Assembly: GCA_021790695.1 (NCBI GenBank)
Contig: JAJYGJ010000025.1
Coordinates: forward strand, 1 to 6,671
DNA length: 6,671 nucleotides
Direction of reading: 5' to 3'
Source: Nitrospirota bacterium
GTDB lineage: Bacteria; Nitrospirota; Thermodesulfovibrionia; Thermodesulfovibrionales; JdFR-88
The notes beneath the pieces are model-generated. The model saw only the letters and a program-made list of their open reading frames with translations. It made no database searches and was not told the DNA's origin. The stretch's first letter is position 1; each line of letters begins with the position of its first letter. Position numbers and translations under genes: made by a program. Shown one piece after another: positions 5,485 through 6,671 of the stretch.

Positions 5485-5933
5485 AATCTTCCCTGCGTCT
5501 CCTCGGCGGCGGCAGCGCGGTGGTGTTTCGGCTTCCTCGGCTCCGGGACGGGGATGCCGCAGGCGGCCACCTTTTCCACAAGGTCGTTTATATCCACGGG
5601 TTTTTCGTAATAGTGGTAGGCGCCTTTTTCATAGGCCGCCTCTCTCAGTTCGGCGGTGCCGTAGGCGGTCATTATTATTATCTTGGTGCCGGGACTGGAC
5701 TTTTTCACGAGGTCCAGAAGCCTCAGGCCCTCGTACCCGTGAACGCCGCTTAAGCGGATGTCGGCCAGGACAAGGTCCACTTTGTGCGCCGAAAGGGCCT
5801 CTTCGGCCTCCTCGATCTTTCCCGTGGTGATGACAGACACGGACCGGCTGCTTAGAAGATGCGAGAGGGAAAGGAGTATCGTCGGCTCATCGTCCACGAT
5901 CATTACCCGTTTCATTCTGGCCATAGAGTACAT
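5475..5933 (-). CDS. Single-domain (receiver-only) response regulator
   Basis: A 152-residue CheY/Spo0F-like receiver protein. It has the acidic pocket D14-D15 (MIVDDEP), phosphoacceptor D58 (VLADIRL), the conserved T89 (IMTAYG) and K111 (EKPVD). After the fold ends at about residue 125 there is only a 25-residue Pro/Lys/His/Ala-rich tail and no DNA-binding or enzymatic output domain. It probably passes phosphate on or acts by protein contact. Its 3' end overlaps the haem-containing kinase by 10 bp in tail-to-tail arrangement, so that kinase is the obvious partner by position, though not by operon. Upstream on the same strand the decarboxylase gene ends 38 bp away with no classical terminator, so the two may share a transcript. 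The start is uncertain: Met1, Met4 and Met7 (5915) all lack a clear Shine-Dalgarno, and Met7 gives the usual MKRVMIVDDE opening. Confidence 0.92.
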   Translation of the reverse strand: MYSMARMKRVMIVDDEPTILLSLSHLLSSRSVSVITTGKIEEAEEALSAHKVDLVLADIRLSGVHGYEGLRLLDLVKKSSPGTKIIIMTAYGTAELREAAYEKGAYHYYEKPVDINDLVEKVAACGIPVPEPRKPKHHRAAAAEETQGRFQF

Positions 5934-5966
5934 CTATAAGGGGATTTTTTCAACCGTTTAAGGCCC

Positions 5967-5981
5967 CGGGCTTACAGCCCG
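5967..5981. other. Small hairpin over the decarboxylase stop codon
   Basis: CGGGCT (5967-5972) pairs perfectly with AGCCCG (5976-5981) around a 3-base loop. It spans the TAA of the - strand decarboxylase gene at 5972-5974. No T-run follows directly on the - strand, so it is at best a weak terminator or transcript-end stabiliser. Confidence 0.3.
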
Positions 5982-6671
5982 TATTCCGCCCATCTGGACT
6001 CAACCAGTTTTTTGATCTCTTCCGCCATCTCGATGTCGGGAGGCCACTGCCGGGTAAAACCTTCCCGGGCGGTCTTTTTTGTGGCGTCGATGCCCATCTT
6101 GCCCCCGTAGGCGGGGATCGGGGAGGCGTGCTCCAGCACATCCAGGGGCCCCTCGACGATAACGACGTCGCGCTTCGGGTCCGTGTTGTTGCCAAGCCTC
6201 CAGAGCACCTGGGAGAGGTCCTGCACGTCGACTGAGCCGTCCACCACGATTATCATCTTCACGAAGCTCATCTGCCCCATGCCCCAGAGGGCGTACATGA
6301 CCTTGCGCGCGTGGCCCGGATAGCGCTTGTCTATGGAGACTATCGCCATGTTGTGGAAGACCCCCTCCAGGGGCAGGTTCATGTCCACTATCTCCGGCAA
6401 CTGCTTTTTGAGGAGGGGCAGGAATATGCGCTCCGTCGCCTTCGCGATGTAGCAGTCTTCCATCGGCGGCCTGCCCACGATCGTGGCCGGGTAGACCGGG
6501 TCTTTTCTCATGGTCATGCAGGTGATGTGGAAGACCGGGTACATATCGGCAAGGCTGTAATAGCCCGTATGGTCGCCAAACGGGCCTTCGAGTTTAAGCT
6601 CTCCCGGATCGCAGTAGCCCTCCAGCACTATCTCCGCGTTTGCCGGCACCTCAAGCTCCGAGGTCTCGCAT
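5972..6671 (-). CDS. ubiD: UbiD-family decarboxylase, C-terminal part (5' end beyond the window)
   Basis: The C-terminal 232 residues of a UbiD-family decarboxylase, enzymes that use prenylated FMN to decarboxylate aromatic or alpha,beta-unsaturated acids. Recognisable family blocks are: LEVPANAEIVLEGY; EGPFGDHTGYYS; the YPATIVGRPPMED stretch; NTDPKRDVVIVEGPLDVLEHASP; and GGKMGIDATKK near the C-terminus. Family members are about 450-610 residues, so half or more lies to the right. The frame is open to the window edge through CETSELEV, so the GTG at 6649 is not the start. The wording EGPLDxLxHASP and the anaerobic flavour of the window are closer, as I recall them, to the menaquinone-pathway UbiD-like group than to E. 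coli UbiD, but the substrate cannot be settled from the fragment. No prenyltransferase UbiX is in view. Confidence 0.9.
   Translation of the reverse strand, partial: CETSELEVPANAEIVLEGYCDPGELKLEGPFGDHTGYYSLADMYPVFHITCMTMRKDPVYPATIVGRPPMEDCYIAKATERIFLPLLKKQLPEIVDMNLPLEGVFHNMAIVSIDKRYPGHARKVMYALWGMGQMSFVKMIIVVDGSVDVQDLSQVLWRLGNNTDPKRDVVIVEGPLDVLEHASPIPAYGGKMGIDATKKTAREGFTRQWPPDIEMAEEIKKLVESRWAEYGL

Noticed and set aside
1..6671. CRISPR arrays, tRNA or rRNA genes, insertion sequences, phage or toxin-antitoxin genes
   Set aside because: No regularly spaced direct repeats, tRNA cloverleaf, rRNA-like stretch or transposase motif was seen. The window is densely filled with housekeeping, repair and signalling genes.

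Overview
The window is a GC-rich bacterial segment of ordinary chromosomal character. Codon choice is distinctive: AGG for Arg, ATA for Ile, and GGG/CCC are common. Together with a c-type-haem sensor kinase and a UbiD-family decarboxylase, this suggests an anaerobic or microaerophilic lineage such as Nitrospirota or Desulfobacterota. That placement is inference, since no rRNA or marker gene is present.

Layout. Positions 1-260 hold a possible 3' end of an upstream gene, a roughly 107-bp palindromic REP-like element and a short hairpin. On the + strand there follow a membrane site-2 protease with paired CBS domains (261-1412) and, overlapping its stop codon by one base (TAATG), a stand-alone LigD-type ATP-dependent DNA ligase (1412-2482). 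After a 212-bp gap with an unusual long inverted repeat and a triplicated TTGATATG motif comes a stand-alone LigD-type polymerase/primase (2695-3675). A 132-bp gap then leads to a membrane histidine kinase whose extracytoplasmic domain carries a CWGCH haem-c motif (3808-5484). On the - strand a receiver-only response regulator (5475-5933) converges on the kinase and overlaps its 3' end by 10 bp. Upstream of it on that strand, 38 bp away, is the 3' part of a UbiD-family decarboxylase that runs off the right edge.

How the genes fit together. The ligase and polymerase are the two core enzymatic modules of bacterial non-homologous end joining, encoded here as separate proteins. No Ku gene and no phosphoesterase module are visible. 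The kinase and regulator look like a two-component pair for redox or ligand sensing through haem, but they are convergent rather than in one operon, so the pairing is inferred. The regulator may instead be transcribed with the decarboxylase gene.

I see no clearly new defence or mobile system. The points most worth a second look are in the ligase (an N-terminal 18-bp minisatellite, an Asp in place of the usual motif IV Glu, and a 15-bp tandem duplication inside conserved motif VI), the structured ligase/polymerase gap, and the odd 5' region of the kinase gene.
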